DNA of 64,000 bases, taken from contig CANKYK010000001.1 in the NCBI GenBank assembly GCA_947488155.1, positions 1,258,439 to 1,322,438 on the forward strand, in the 5' to 3' direction. This DNA is from an uncultured Erythrobacter sp. Its GTDB lineage: Bacteria > Pseudomonadota > Alphaproteobacteria > Sphingomonadales > Sphingomonadaceae. The notes beneath the pieces were generated by a model. It did no database searches. It saw only the letters and a program-made list of their open reading frames with translations, and had not been told where the DNA came from. Shown here one piece after another: positions 25,074-33,591 of the stretch. How positions within the stretch are numbered: the first letter of the stretch is position 1; each line of letters opens with the position of its first letter. A program made the position numbers and the translations under genes.

Positions 25074-25777
25074 CTCCCCAGTCGATCGATCACAATCGAG
25101 GCTGACGTGAGCAGCGGCACAAACTGTAGAATATTATCAAGTCGGCGCCTTGCTGGCGAATCCCCGACCATTATCACATCATCAGGAAAAATTGCTGGAT
25201 CGGCGTAGTTGCCGCGCTGTATAGCGCCAACATTAAAAACACCGATGTAATCCTGCCCACCAACGGTACGCATTACAAGAACATCATCAAGTTTGGCATA
25301 TTCGGCCAAACCCCCAGCCTGGTTTACAATTCTTAGCAAAGTCTGCTTACCTATCACAGGATAACTACCTGGCTTGCTTATTTGACCTCCAATAGAGGCT
25401 GAAGGAGGGGTGAACTCTTCGGGAATGACGCGGACCTGAGGGTCCCGCAAATACTGTCCACGCAATCCCTCTGCAATTAGGCTTGAAGCAGAGCTAGGCG
25501 ACATCCCGCTTACGTCCAGCTTCCCAAGCAAAGGGAAATAGAGATTCCCTCGCTCATCAGTCAAAAAAACGCCACTTAAAGGTTCCGCACCAACCACTTC
25601 GATTTCAAGTTTTTCTTGCGGCCCGATTGTGTAAAATAAGCTAGCTGTTGGCACCGGCAGTTCTTCTAGTGCCGTAACCTCCACATCAGGTGCTGCACCG
25701 AAAGTTCGGTCAGTCGCACATCCAGCGAGCAGAAACATCGCGCCAAGCGCAACAGTGTGCCTGATAAAAAAAATCAT
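25070..25777 (-). CDS. Polysaccharide export outer-membrane lipoprotein (Wza-like)
   Basis: 235 residues from ATG 25777. The signal peptide ends in lipobox LLAGC (Cys20), indicating an outer-membrane lipoprotein. The Poly_export domain follows (FYTIGPQEKLEIEVVGAEPL, then FPLLGKLDVSGMSP, then LRDPQVRVIPEEF). An SLBB-type domain comes next (GGQISKPGSYPV, LLRIVNQAGGL). It would form the export channel that works with the Wzc-like kinase directly downstream; the two genes overlap at ATGA. It is shorter than Wza of E. coli (379 residues), as is usual for alphaproteobacterial homologues. Confidence 0.9.
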   Translation of the reverse strand: MIFFIRHTVALGAMFLLAGCATDRTFGAAPDVEVTALEELPVPTASLFYTIGPQEKLEIEVVGAEPLSGVFLTDERGNLYFPLLGKLDVSGMSPSSASSLIAEGLRGQYLRDPQVRVIPEEFTPPSASIGGQISKPGSYPVIGKQTLLRIVNQAGGLAEYAKLDDVLVMRTVGGQDYIGVFNVGAIQRGNYADPAIFPDDVIMVGDSPARRRLDNILQFVPLLTSASIVIDRLGR

Positions 25778-25894
25778 AGTAACCTTTGAACCTTGAGCGG
25801 CAGCCATACCGCATTTCTGGACTCAACCAACTGTATTCTCGACTGCAGCTCGATTTCCAGCCTTATCTACTCACTCATAGAGCAGCAATAATTT

Positions 25895-27307
25895 TTACAC
25901 ACCCCTCTTTCGCTCCATAGCAAGGGATAATAGCAACCAAATCACGACAAACTGAAAGATCGGTGTGCGAAGCGGATAATCCACAAGAGACGCGACAGAC
26001 AGAATGGAGAAAACAGAGCCCCAGAAAACAAAAGCCTCGAATGGAGAATTCTCCGCTTGCAGCGAACTCATCATACACGATGAAATCCAACAAAGAGTGG
26101 CAAAGAGCAGGATAACCGCCGGGATGCCGCCCTCAATAACCAATTGAGCCCAATCATTATGCGCTTGATTAATGTACCGTGGCTGCAAGAGCTGGATGGG
26201 CTCATAAATATGATAAACTTCTTCAAATGAACCAAGGCCAACGCCAAATACAACGTGTTCACGGATCATTTGTAAGATTATCGGCCAAAGCTCGACCCGC
26301 AAACCATCGAAACTGCTCCGCACCAAGAAGCCCTCTAACCCTGGTGCGCGCTCTAACTGATAGAATGCCACCAATAAACCAAACGCTAGAAGAATCAAAA
26401 ACCCTATAAGTATCCTTGGGTGCTCCGACAGCCATTTCTCGAATTTGTCCGCCTTCTTGGCGCTGCGTTTAGAATTCACGCTAAGCCAAATCATGATCGC
26501 TGAAGCGAGAAGTGCCCAGCCAGCCGCAAGTATGCCCGCTCGCGAACCACTAACGAATATCGACAGCAAGATGACCACGTAAATAGGCAGATAGGCTATT
26601 CGAATCCAAGTGGCGTCATGCGATCTAAGTGCAGTCGCACCGAGCCGCGCAATAACAAGCAAAGCAATGGCGGAAAAGACAGCTGAATGGTTCTCATTAG
26701 CGAAAAATCCTACAGGTGATCCCTGATTGGTGATGGCGTAAAAATAGAGTGGGCTTGAGCGCCCTATGAGAATCTGCGCCAAACCCAGCAAGGCATCGAG
26801 CAGGCCGATGCAGGCGATTATGAGCAATAGCATGCGCAAGGTAGGCCGCATCGCCAACGCGAGCAACAAGGCAGAGAGTGGCACAATGAGGCTCGCAAGC
26901 GAGTTCCAACCTCGGCTTGGCACCCATGCGATTGGACGCCAAACATCTCCCAGGCCGGTTAGTTGATCAAGGTTCGCAACCAAATCACGACCTGGCAACG
27001 CCCCCCACAAAGAGGGAGGCAGCGGTACAAGCTGAAACGCGATCCAAAGCGCGGCTAGCCCAACAAAAACGACAAGCGCTTTCGCTTCACGCAAGTCTTC
27101 AGATTTCAACGCGAACAGAGCTGGAATCAAAAACAATGCCGCCAACGGACGCAGCGCGGCAATTTGAACCGCGTCAGGGCGCGAGCTTCCGCCGAGCATA
27201 ATCACCACAAAGGCGAACAAGCCCAGCCAAACTAAGGGAGCAGTATGGCCCAACTTGGATGAGCGGCTCTTTTCGACAGAACGATTCACCTGGGTATGGA
27301 CCTGCAA
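25895..27307 (-). CDS. O-antigen ligase/polymerase family membrane protein (first copy)
   Basis: About 470 residues with ten or more hydrophobic helices and a large periplasmic loop in the second half. The family hallmark GSPVGFFANENHSAVFSA and the late NQAHNDWAQLVIEGGIPAV (H-N-x-x-x-Q/L type) are present. It would polymerise repeat units (Wzy role) or ligate chains. The first possible start is TTG 27307; GTG 27289 is an alternative. It lies upstream of the export gene on the same strand, with a 117-nt gap, and diverges from the dehydratase gene at 27482. Confidence 0.87.
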   Translation of the reverse strand: MQVHTQVNRSVEKSRSSKLGHTAPLVWLGLFAFVVIMLGGSSRPDAVQIAALRPLAALFLIPALFALKSEDLREAKALVVFVGLAALWIAFQLVPLPPSLWGALPGRDLVANLDQLTGLGDVWRPIAWVPSRGWNSLASLIVPLSALLLALAMRPTLRMLLLIIACIGLLDALLGLAQILIGRSSPLYFYAITNQGSPVGFFANENHSAVFSAIALLVIARLGATALRSHDATWIRIAYLPIYVVILLSIFVSGSRAGILAAGWALLASAIMIWLSVNSKRSAKKADKFEKWLSEHPRILIGFLILLAFGLLVAFYQLERAPGLEGFLVRSSFDGLRVELWPIILQMIREHVVFGVGLGSFEEVYHIYEPIQLLQPRYINQAHNDWAQLVIEGGIPAVILLFATLCWISSCMMSSLQAENSPFEAFVFWGSVFSILSVASLVDYPLRTPIFQFVVIWLLLSLAMERKRGV

Positions 27308-27481
27308 AGTTGAGCGAGAATCATGGAGTCCGCATTACAGATATTGCAGGCACAAGAAAGGGGGAGAAGACCTACGGTCTACCATTTCGCTGGAGCGTTC
27401 GCTTTCTTGCAAGCGTCATAAGCAAAGTGTAGGCGACCTTTCTGGTGGCTTGAGAATTGCGAGATAGAGCGTCCAAAAGCT

Positions 27482-29410
27482 ATGAAAATACTCATCGCCC
27501 TACTAGTCGGCATCTTGAAGCAGCTTTCGACTTGGTCGCGAGCCCGAAAGCGCATGCTCGTATTTGGGCTGGATCTCACCTTATTGCTTGCTTCGGTTTT
27601 GATCGCCTATTCTTTGCGCATTGGTCAGTGGGAGCTATTCTCTCAACCCATACGTACTCTGCTGGTTGGCGGCTTGGTATTGATGGTACCGATCTTCTGG
27701 TCTGCTGGCGTCTATAATCAGATATTTCGTTATGCTGGCGTGGGTATGATGCGCACAATCGTGCCGGCATTCAGCGCATATGCCGCGGCAATGTTCGGTG
27801 TATTTATGGTGTACGGCCTATCAGGTGTGCCGCGTACCATGGGTCTCTTGCAACCGCTTACCTTTTTCTTGTTGCTACTCGGTTCACGCATCGCAGCTCG
27901 CTATTTCTTTATCGATATCCTTGATCGCAGAACCAATAGTGGTGAGGTCAGACGAGTGGTGATTTATGGCGCAGGACGAGCTGGCCAACAGCTGGTAAGT
28001 TCAATTCGCTCCGATCCGCAAATGCAAACCGTTGGCTATATTGACGATGACACGCGCTTGGCCGGTCAACGCCTCGACGGTGACCGCGTATATGCTAGTA
28101 GCGATTTGGAACGCGTCATCGCAAAGGGAGACGTCACTGACATCCTGCTCGCGTTGCCAGGCGTTTCGCGCCGCCGCCAACGCGAAATCCTTCATCGACT
28201 TCGGCAATATCCGGTTGAAGTGAAAATTCTTCCTCGAGCACGGGATATTGTCGGCGGGCAAGTTTCGCTGAGCGATACCCGTCCCGTTGAGATTGAGGAC
28301 TTGTTGGGCCGTGAACCTGTTGCCCCTAATGAAGTCTTGCTCGGTCGAACTATTGTTGGCCGTAGTGTTATGGTAACAGGTGCAGGAGGCTCAATCGGCA
28401 GCGAGCTGTGCCGTCAGATCGTCGCTCAAAGCGCCAGTAAAATCGTGCTTTACGAGATGAGCGAATATTCGCTCTACGCAATTGAGCGTGAACTGTGTGG
28501 GTTGCTAACCGATCTTGGAAAATCACTAGAGGTTGTGCCAGTGCTCGGCTCGGTAAGCGATCCGGAAGCACTCTCCAAAGTGTTTACGAAGCACCGGCCG
28601 CAAACCGTCTATCACGCAGCCGCATACAAACACGTGCCATTGGTTGAGGCCAATGCTGTACAAGGCGTACGTAATAATGTGCTCGGCACACATGAAGTTG
28701 TGAAAGCCGCTATCACAGCCAAAGTGCGCGATTTCATCCTGATTAGTACGGATAAAGCTGTTCGCCCGACCAATGTCATGGGTGCAACGAAGCGGGTCGC
28801 TGAACAAATCCTACAAAGCTACGCAGCCAAAGGGACCGACACACGTTTCTCAATGGTCCGGTTTGGCAATGTGCTGGGCTCAAGCGGTTCAGTCGTGCCA
28901 CTGTTTCGCAGTCAAATTGCTGCTGGTGGTCCCATTACACTGACTGACAAGCGCATCACCCGCTATTTCATGACTATCCCCGAGGCGGCCAATTTAGTCA
29001 TTCAAGCAGGCGGTCTAGCAAAGGGAGGCGAAGTGTTCGTGCTCGACATGGGCAAACCGGTGAAGATCATTGATCTGGCAAAGACGATGATCCAGCTGTC
29101 GGGTTTAAAGGTCCGCGACGAAGACAATCCCACTGGCGATATTGAAATCACCGAAATTGGCCTCAGGCCGGGTGAAAAACTGTTTGAAGAACTACTGATC
29201 GGTAACGATGCTCAAAGCACCAGGCATGACCGGATTAAGATGGCGCATGAGCACTTTTTGCCGTGGGCCGAATTCAACCAGCATTTAGAGAGCCTCGAGA
29301 CAGCCACCACAAGCGGAGATTGCATCGCTCTGCTTGGCCAATTAGTGAGTGAGTTCGATCACCAGCCTGACGGCAAAAGCAAAGCGAAGAAGATAATCAA
29401 CTTCGATTAA
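27482..29410 (+). CDS. Membrane-bound nucleoside-diphosphate-sugar 4,6-dehydratase (CapD/WbpM type)
   Basis: 642 residues. Four or so N-terminal membrane helices (~25-140) are followed by a first Rossmann region (YGAGRAGQQ, ~162-170). The catalytic extended SDR domain has GAGGSIGSE at 300-308, YHAAAYKHVPLVEANAVQG, the ISTDKAVRPTNVMGATKR active-site segment and MVRFGNVLGSSGSVVPLF. The WbpM/CapD family converts UDP-GlcNAc to UDP-4-keto-6-deoxy-GlcNAc, the entry to bacillosamine, QuiNAc or FucNAc. It is the only plus-strand gene in the middle of the locus and diverges from the first polymerase gene. Confidence 0.92.
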   Translation: MKILIALLVGILKQLSTWSRARKRMLVFGLDLTLLLASVLIAYSLRIGQWELFSQPIRTLLVGGLVLMVPIFWSAGVYNQIFRYAGVGMMRTIVPAFSAYAAAMFGVFMVYGLSGVPRTMGLLQPLTFFLLLLGSRIAARYFFIDILDRRTNSGEVRRVVIYGAGRAGQQLVSSIRSDPQMQTVGYIDDDTRLAGQRLDGDRVYASSDLERVIAKGDVTDILLALPGVSRRRQREILHRLRQYPVEVKILPRARDIVGGQVSLSDTRPVEIEDLLGREPVAPNEVLLGRTIVGRSVMVTGAGGSIGSELCRQIVAQSASKIVLYEMSEYSLYAIERELCGLLTDLGKSLEVVPVLGSVSDPEALSKVFTKHRPQTVYHAAAYKHVPLVEANAVQGVRNNVLGTHEVVKAAITAKVRDFILISTDKAVRPTNVMGATKRVAEQILQSYAAKGTDTRFSMVRFGNVLGSSGSVVPLFRSQIAAGGPITLTDKRITRYFMTIPEAANLVIQAGGLAKGGEVFVLDMGKPVKIIDLAKTMIQLSGLKVRDEDNPTGDIEITEIGLRPGEKLFEELLIGNDAQSTRHDRIKMAHEHFLPWAEFNQHLESLETATTSGDCIALLGQLVSEFDHQPDGKSKAKKIINFD

Positions 29411-29474
29411 TCTTCTGGAATGCATACGTAACCTTTCCCAAGTCAAGAAATCCATGCATCGACGGACTTTGTCT

Positions 29475-30692
29475 CTACGGGTCGGAGCGCTCATCCTTCA
29501 CCAGATCGCCTTGCCCGCCGCCCTTCATCGTGGCCCACAAGATGGCAAGATCAAGAAAAAGACCTCGCAATCTCATGTAGCGTTCGTCCCACCGCGCAAG
29601 TGCTTCGGGCACGCTCATATCCACGTCGTTGATTTGCGCAAGGCCTGTTATCCCTGGCTTAACCGATAACACCCCGCGTTTGTCGCGCTCACCAATCAAC
29701 TCCATTTGAGTTGGCAAACACGGCCGAGGGCCAATCAAACTCAGTTCATTGCGGAGGATGTTGATCACCTGCGGAAGTTCGTCAAGCTTCGAAGCGCGCA
29801 AAAATTTGCCGATTGCGGTAACATCGCTCGCGCTCAACTCGTGTGTCCCGGCCTGCTTAGTTCCCTCACGCATAGTGCGAAACTTCAAGCACATAAATGT
29901 CGCGCCATCTTTACCAACGCGCTCCTGAGCAAAGATACCTGGCCCAGGTGAGGTTAGTCTTACAAGTCCCCAAACAATTACCAGTATCCATCCAGCGAAT
30001 AAAATGACTGCCAAGGCAAATATCAGATCGACTAATCTCTTGATCAAATGATATAGTGCAACCGGTTTGTCTGAGATTATCCCCCCTTCTTGGCGATCAT
30101 TCGGCAACGCAATTACGCGATCCGCTAGTTTGTTAATGTGTAAGATTGGCTTGAGTGCTGCCAATATATTCAAAACTGGATTTGCCAGAAAAATTGGTAG
30201 ACTTTTGAGGAAAGAGAGTTTCCCAGAAAAGCGATCGCCATAAATTGGGGGCAGATAAATAGTCCGTGATGCTGCCCATCCTAGCTTTGCAAGCGCATCA
30301 GCCCCAGCTCGCTTAGATATCGCATAATCAGATTGGTCAGTTGGATCAAGCGCATGCACAGATGAAAAATTGATGAAATGCTCGACTCCTTCAGCTCGTG
30401 CGATACGGGCTACCCTGAGCAACAGATCAATATTGGCCAAACGAAAGGCCTCTGCGCTCAGAGCCTTGTCGTTGTTCGCCGCAGCCAGATGAAGGAACAT
30501 ATATGCGCCACCAGCATTGTCAGCCAGTTCCTCATATGAGCAAATTTGATACCCGGGTAGAGCTTTGCCCAGGCATTCAGGGTCTCGCGAAACCAACAGC
30601 AGTTTGGCACCAGAGGCACTAAGCCTTGGAACAAGTTGGCAGCCGATGAAGCCACCAGCACCGGTAATAACAATCTTCGGTTCAGCTAGCAT
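29475..30692 (-). CDS. Fusion of short-chain epimerase/reductase to phosphoglycosyl transferase
   Basis: 405 residues from ATG 30692 (an earlier TTG at 30725 is possible). Residues ~1-210 are an NAD-dependent epimerase-like SDR domain with GAGGFIG (11-17), NFSSVHAL and the YxxxK catalytic pair in DYAISK (Tyr123, Lys127). Residues ~218-405 are a monotopic phosphoglycosyl transferase: one membrane helix, RLTSPGPGIFAQERVGKDG, KFRTM, the catalytic Asp-Glu dyad in KLDELPQ (304-305), LIGPRP and KPGITGLAQ. The second half starts chains by moving a sugar phosphate onto undecaprenyl phosphate. The first half could make the deoxy-sugar it uses, by reducing the 4-keto product of the dehydratase next door; that link is inference. 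Confidence 0.9.
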   Translation of the reverse strand: MLAEPKIVITGAGGFIGCQLVPRLSASGAKLLLVSRDPECLGKALPGYQICSYEELADNAGGAYMFLHLAAANNDKALSAEAFRLANIDLLLRVARIARAEGVEHFINFSSVHALDPTDQSDYAISKRAGADALAKLGWAASRTIYLPPIYGDRFSGKLSFLKSLPIFLANPVLNILAALKPILHINKLADRVIALPNDRQEGGIISDKPVALYHLIKRLVDLIFALAVILFAGWILVIVWGLVRLTSPGPGIFAQERVGKDGATFMCLKFRTMREGTKQAGTHELSASDVTAIGKFLRASKLDELPQVINILRNELSLIGPRPCLPTQMELIGERDKRGVLSVKPGITGLAQINDVDMSVPEALARWDERYMRLRGLFLDLAILWATMKGGGQGDLVKDERSDP

Positions 30693-31908
30693 GGGATGTG
30701 ATGTTGCTTTCGCCCTTTTTTTCAAAAAATGTGAGGACGTCCGTTGCCATATCCTGCATTATCCTTGAACGTGCAAAGCGATGATAGAATTGGCTTCGAT
30801 CAATCGGCTCACTCATCGCGCTAACCTGCTCAAATTTTGCGATAAGCCCGTCAATATCACAAGGTTTGAATACGCCAATATCAGGCAGATGCGTTTTCAG
30901 GAAATTTGCTGCTTCCCCGTCCACCCCAGCCAGCACCGGCTTCTGTGTGGCGGCATACTCGAACAGTTTTGACGGCAGAACTTTATGAAATGCGTCGAGA
31001 TCATTGAGGTGCAAAAGTAAAATGTCTGCCGCTTTGTATTCTTTGATCAGATCGGATCTTTCTATCGGGGGAAGCAACTCCACCGAAGACTCATCGAGTC
31101 CGAGGCTCTCAATTTCTTTGCGCAATTGCTCCCGAAGGCCCCCATCCCCAATGATCCGGAAGCTAGCTTTGCCTCGGAGCCTGAGTGCCGACTGCGGGAT
31201 AACCGAATGGAGACCCTGACCTTGGCCTATGTTTCCCGCATACAAGATACGAAGAGGCCGCTGCCCTTCCATAGCGGGTGGCGCAATATCAAAATCCTCT
31301 TGCAGAAACTCATCGTCAATACCGTTTGTAAACTCAGTGATCTTGACATGAGCATCAAGTGATTGAATGTACGTTCGAAAGCCCGGTGAAACGACGTTGA
31401 TCGAGTCGGCCGTTCGCATCGTATATCGCTCTAGCTGCCTGAGCACCGACAATAACGGCTTGTGATGAGGCTTGTTCAAAATATCTACCAAAGTATCAAC
31501 AAACAAATCTCGGATATCAAGATAGAGCGGAATGCGTTGCTTCCTCGCAATAAGTGCGCCCGTGGCAGCTGTCATCAACCGCGATGAGGTCGCGAAGACG
31601 CCATCCCACTGGATTTCCTGAGCTCTGGCCTGCACCGCGCCAAAGTAGTTTTTATAGGCTAATGCCTGATCTAGCATCCCGCCCTTATGGCTCGGTAGTG
31701 AAACACGCCAAACACGCAGCCATCCATAGTCCTCAAAAGCCTCAACATCGCTTGCGATTTCCGCGTAGCGGTTTGGCTGACTCGTAATGACATCAATCTC
31801 AATACCTTCGGAACGGACTTTTTTGATTGCTGACATTAGAGCCTGAATGCGAAAAGACCCTGCACCTAAATCTGGGGGGAAATAGAAGCTTAGAAATAGG
31901 AGTTTCAC
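30682..31908 (-). CDS. Glycosyltransferase family 4
   Basis: 408 residues from GTG 31908, whose GTGA overlaps the stop of the heparinase-like gene. The GT-B fold is clear: FYFPPDLGAGSFRIQA at the N-terminus (WbuB/WcaI-like glycine-rich loop), and a C-terminal half with LRILYAGNIGQGQGLHSVI, IIGDGGLREQLRK and YKAADILLLHL...PSKLFEYAATQKPVLAG, the donor-binding signature. It would add one sugar to the lipid-linked unit on the cytoplasmic face. It overlaps the fusion gene downstream by 11 nt. Confidence 0.9.
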   Translation of the reverse strand: MKLLFLSFYFPPDLGAGSFRIQALMSAIKKVRSEGIEIDVITSQPNRYAEIASDVEAFEDYGWLRVWRVSLPSHKGGMLDQALAYKNYFGAVQARAQEIQWDGVFATSSRLMTAATGALIARKQRIPLYLDIRDLFVDTLVDILNKPHHKPLLSVLRQLERYTMRTADSINVVSPGFRTYIQSLDAHVKITEFTNGIDDEFLQEDFDIAPPAMEGQRPLRILYAGNIGQGQGLHSVIPQSALRLRGKASFRIIGDGGLREQLRKEIESLGLDESSVELLPPIERSDLIKEYKAADILLLHLNDLDAFHKVLPSKLFEYAATQKPVLAGVDGEAANFLKTHLPDIGVFKPCDIDGLIAKFEQVSAMSEPIDRSQFYHRFARSRIMQDMATDVLTFFEKKGESNITSHAS

Positions 31909-33581
31909 GGTACCGCCCACTCAAAGACAGTCTCAAATAGAAAAGGCAATTGCGAGTACGCATTGACGGACAAACAGTGGGTCGTCTCTTTTGTCCCAAA
32001 TTCAGGATGCCAAGTGCTGTCCAAAATTGAAAGACAATTTGGTTGGCTGCAAAGGACACTTGCCAAAAGCACACCTGCCGGATCTAACAAACTGACTGAA
32101 CCTCCATCCGACCTCTTTGCAGTGATTCCGGCAGCAAGATGAAAGTTGATTTTTGCGTGTCGTAAACCCGTTCCAGATAATTCATCCAAAATGGTCAGCC
32201 GCCCCTCCTCGAGCGTCCACCGACGGTGATGGACAGGGCATCCTGACAAGTGAACGTACCCATCATGAGCGGCGTAGAGCGATAGCACATCGCCAGACAC
32301 TTTAGTTTCTAGCTTTTGAATTGACGCCCTACGCCCGGTGCGAAACCCGCCCCATACCTCACTAGAATTTTGTCCCTCTAGGCAAAGAGTCGAGTGAGCC
32401 GCAGTACCCCGCTGCCGCTGCCGCTCAGTATCCTCCCCATACTGAGAAGTGCCTGAGTTTACCACAACACGAGATTGCGCGATCGACAATTCAAAACTCA
32501 AACTATCAGCATGAGCGTGGCCAGGCAAATAGTCAGGACCAATGGACGCAGCGTCAAAAATTCCTACTGCCGATGAGTTTTCCATCCGCACGTATCCACT
32601 CTGAGGAAGGCAATTTAAGCCTAAACTTGGTGATTGCGGAAGATCAAGGTTAAGCCGTTCAGCATAACTCTGAAGTTGCGACAGCGTTGGTGCAACACCA
32701 AAAGCAGCATCATTAAAGAAGGAAATACCGCCATCAGGGTGCGACATGGTCGCGAGCCAAGTGAACATCCGTTGTACAATTTCAGGCCAGCGCTTCATCT
32801 GATGCGTAAACCTCGATGGTATAACATCGGCATAAGCAATCGCGATATTGATAAGGTCAAGCAAGTCTTCAATCGCAAGTGCATGATACATAGGACTCAG
32901 TTCAAACTGCCCTCCATCACTCAGGATCTGTTCGGAAATTTGCTCTTCCAAGATAGATAGGCCCGTCTCGAGCCAATCCTCCGATTCAGGCCCTTCGAAA
33001 TAGAGACCAGCAAAAACCAGTGCTTTGGCATTAGCGAACAGATGATTGCCAAGCAAATGCCATTCCAATCGACTTCTGAGGAAACGTGCCTGCAAAGCTA
33101 AACACTCTCGTCCAAGATTCTCCAGAGCTCTATGATCAGCCAGTTCTGACTTGATCCAGTTCACGATACGGAGGGAGACAGGGTACGGCTCCCAGCCTTC
33201 GCCCTCAACGGGTGGGTTAGATAGCAACCAATCACGTATAAGTTCGATATGCCAATCTATTCGCTTAGACGCACCTTCGGCATTTAAGTCAGCGAAATAA
33301 TGTAGATTGTAGACATACAGCTTTGGCAGATGAGAAGGGTTCCAACCGCCCTTCCGGATATCATGTTGATGGCCCATCATGGAAAAACATGTGGTACCAG
33401 TCATAGTTGATGGCATCGCCACAGGTTTCACCCAAGCCTGTGGTGACTGCCTCACCCGCGCCAAATTGCCATACCTTACCTTTGGCGGGACTATTTTGTA
33501 GACTACCCTCCAGATAATCTGGGTCAACCTCAACCATCGTACTGTGCGCCATAACCGACAGGCTTTTTCAAAATTTGACAT
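31905..33581 (-). CDS. Heparinase II/III-like polysaccharide lyase family protein
   Basis: 558 residues. An alpha/alpha-toroid N-terminal part has YVYNLHYFADL, LRIVNWIKSEL, LGNHLFANAKALVF and DGGQFELSPMYHALA. The C-terminal beta-sandwich has PGHAHADSLSFEL (His354, His356) and NSGTSQYGEDTERQR, the usual heparinase II/III signature. No signal peptide is seen, so it may act in the cytoplasm or be exported another way. Such genes recur in exopolysaccharide loci next to two-domain oxidoreductases; whether they cleave, epimerise or edit the polymer is not established. It starts 10 nt after the oxidoreductase gene ends. Confidence 0.87.
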   Translation of the reverse strand: MSNFEKACRLWRTVRWLRLTQIIWRVVYKIVPPKVRYGNLARVRQSPQAWVKPVAMPSTMTGTTCFSMMGHQHDIRKGGWNPSHLPKLYVYNLHYFADLNAEGASKRIDWHIELIRDWLLSNPPVEGEGWEPYPVSLRIVNWIKSELADHRALENLGRECLALQARFLRSRLEWHLLGNHLFANAKALVFAGLYFEGPESEDWLETGLSILEEQISEQILSDGGQFELSPMYHALAIEDLLDLINIAIAYADVIPSRFTHQMKRWPEIVQRMFTWLATMSHPDGGISFFNDAAFGVAPTLSQLQSYAERLNLDLPQSPSLGLNCLPQSGYVRMENSSAVGIFDAASIGPDYLPGHAHADSLSFELSIAQSRVVVNSGTSQYGEDTERQRQRGTAAHSTLCLEGQNSSEVWGGFRTGRRASIQKLETKVSGDVLSLYAAHDGYVHLSGCPVHHRRWTLEEGRLTILDELSGTGLRHAKINFHLAAGITAKRSDGGSVSLLDPAGVLLASVLCSQPNCLSILDSTWHPEFGTKETTHCLSVNAYSQLPFLFETVFEWAVP

Positions 33582-33591
33582 ATTCGTGAGC

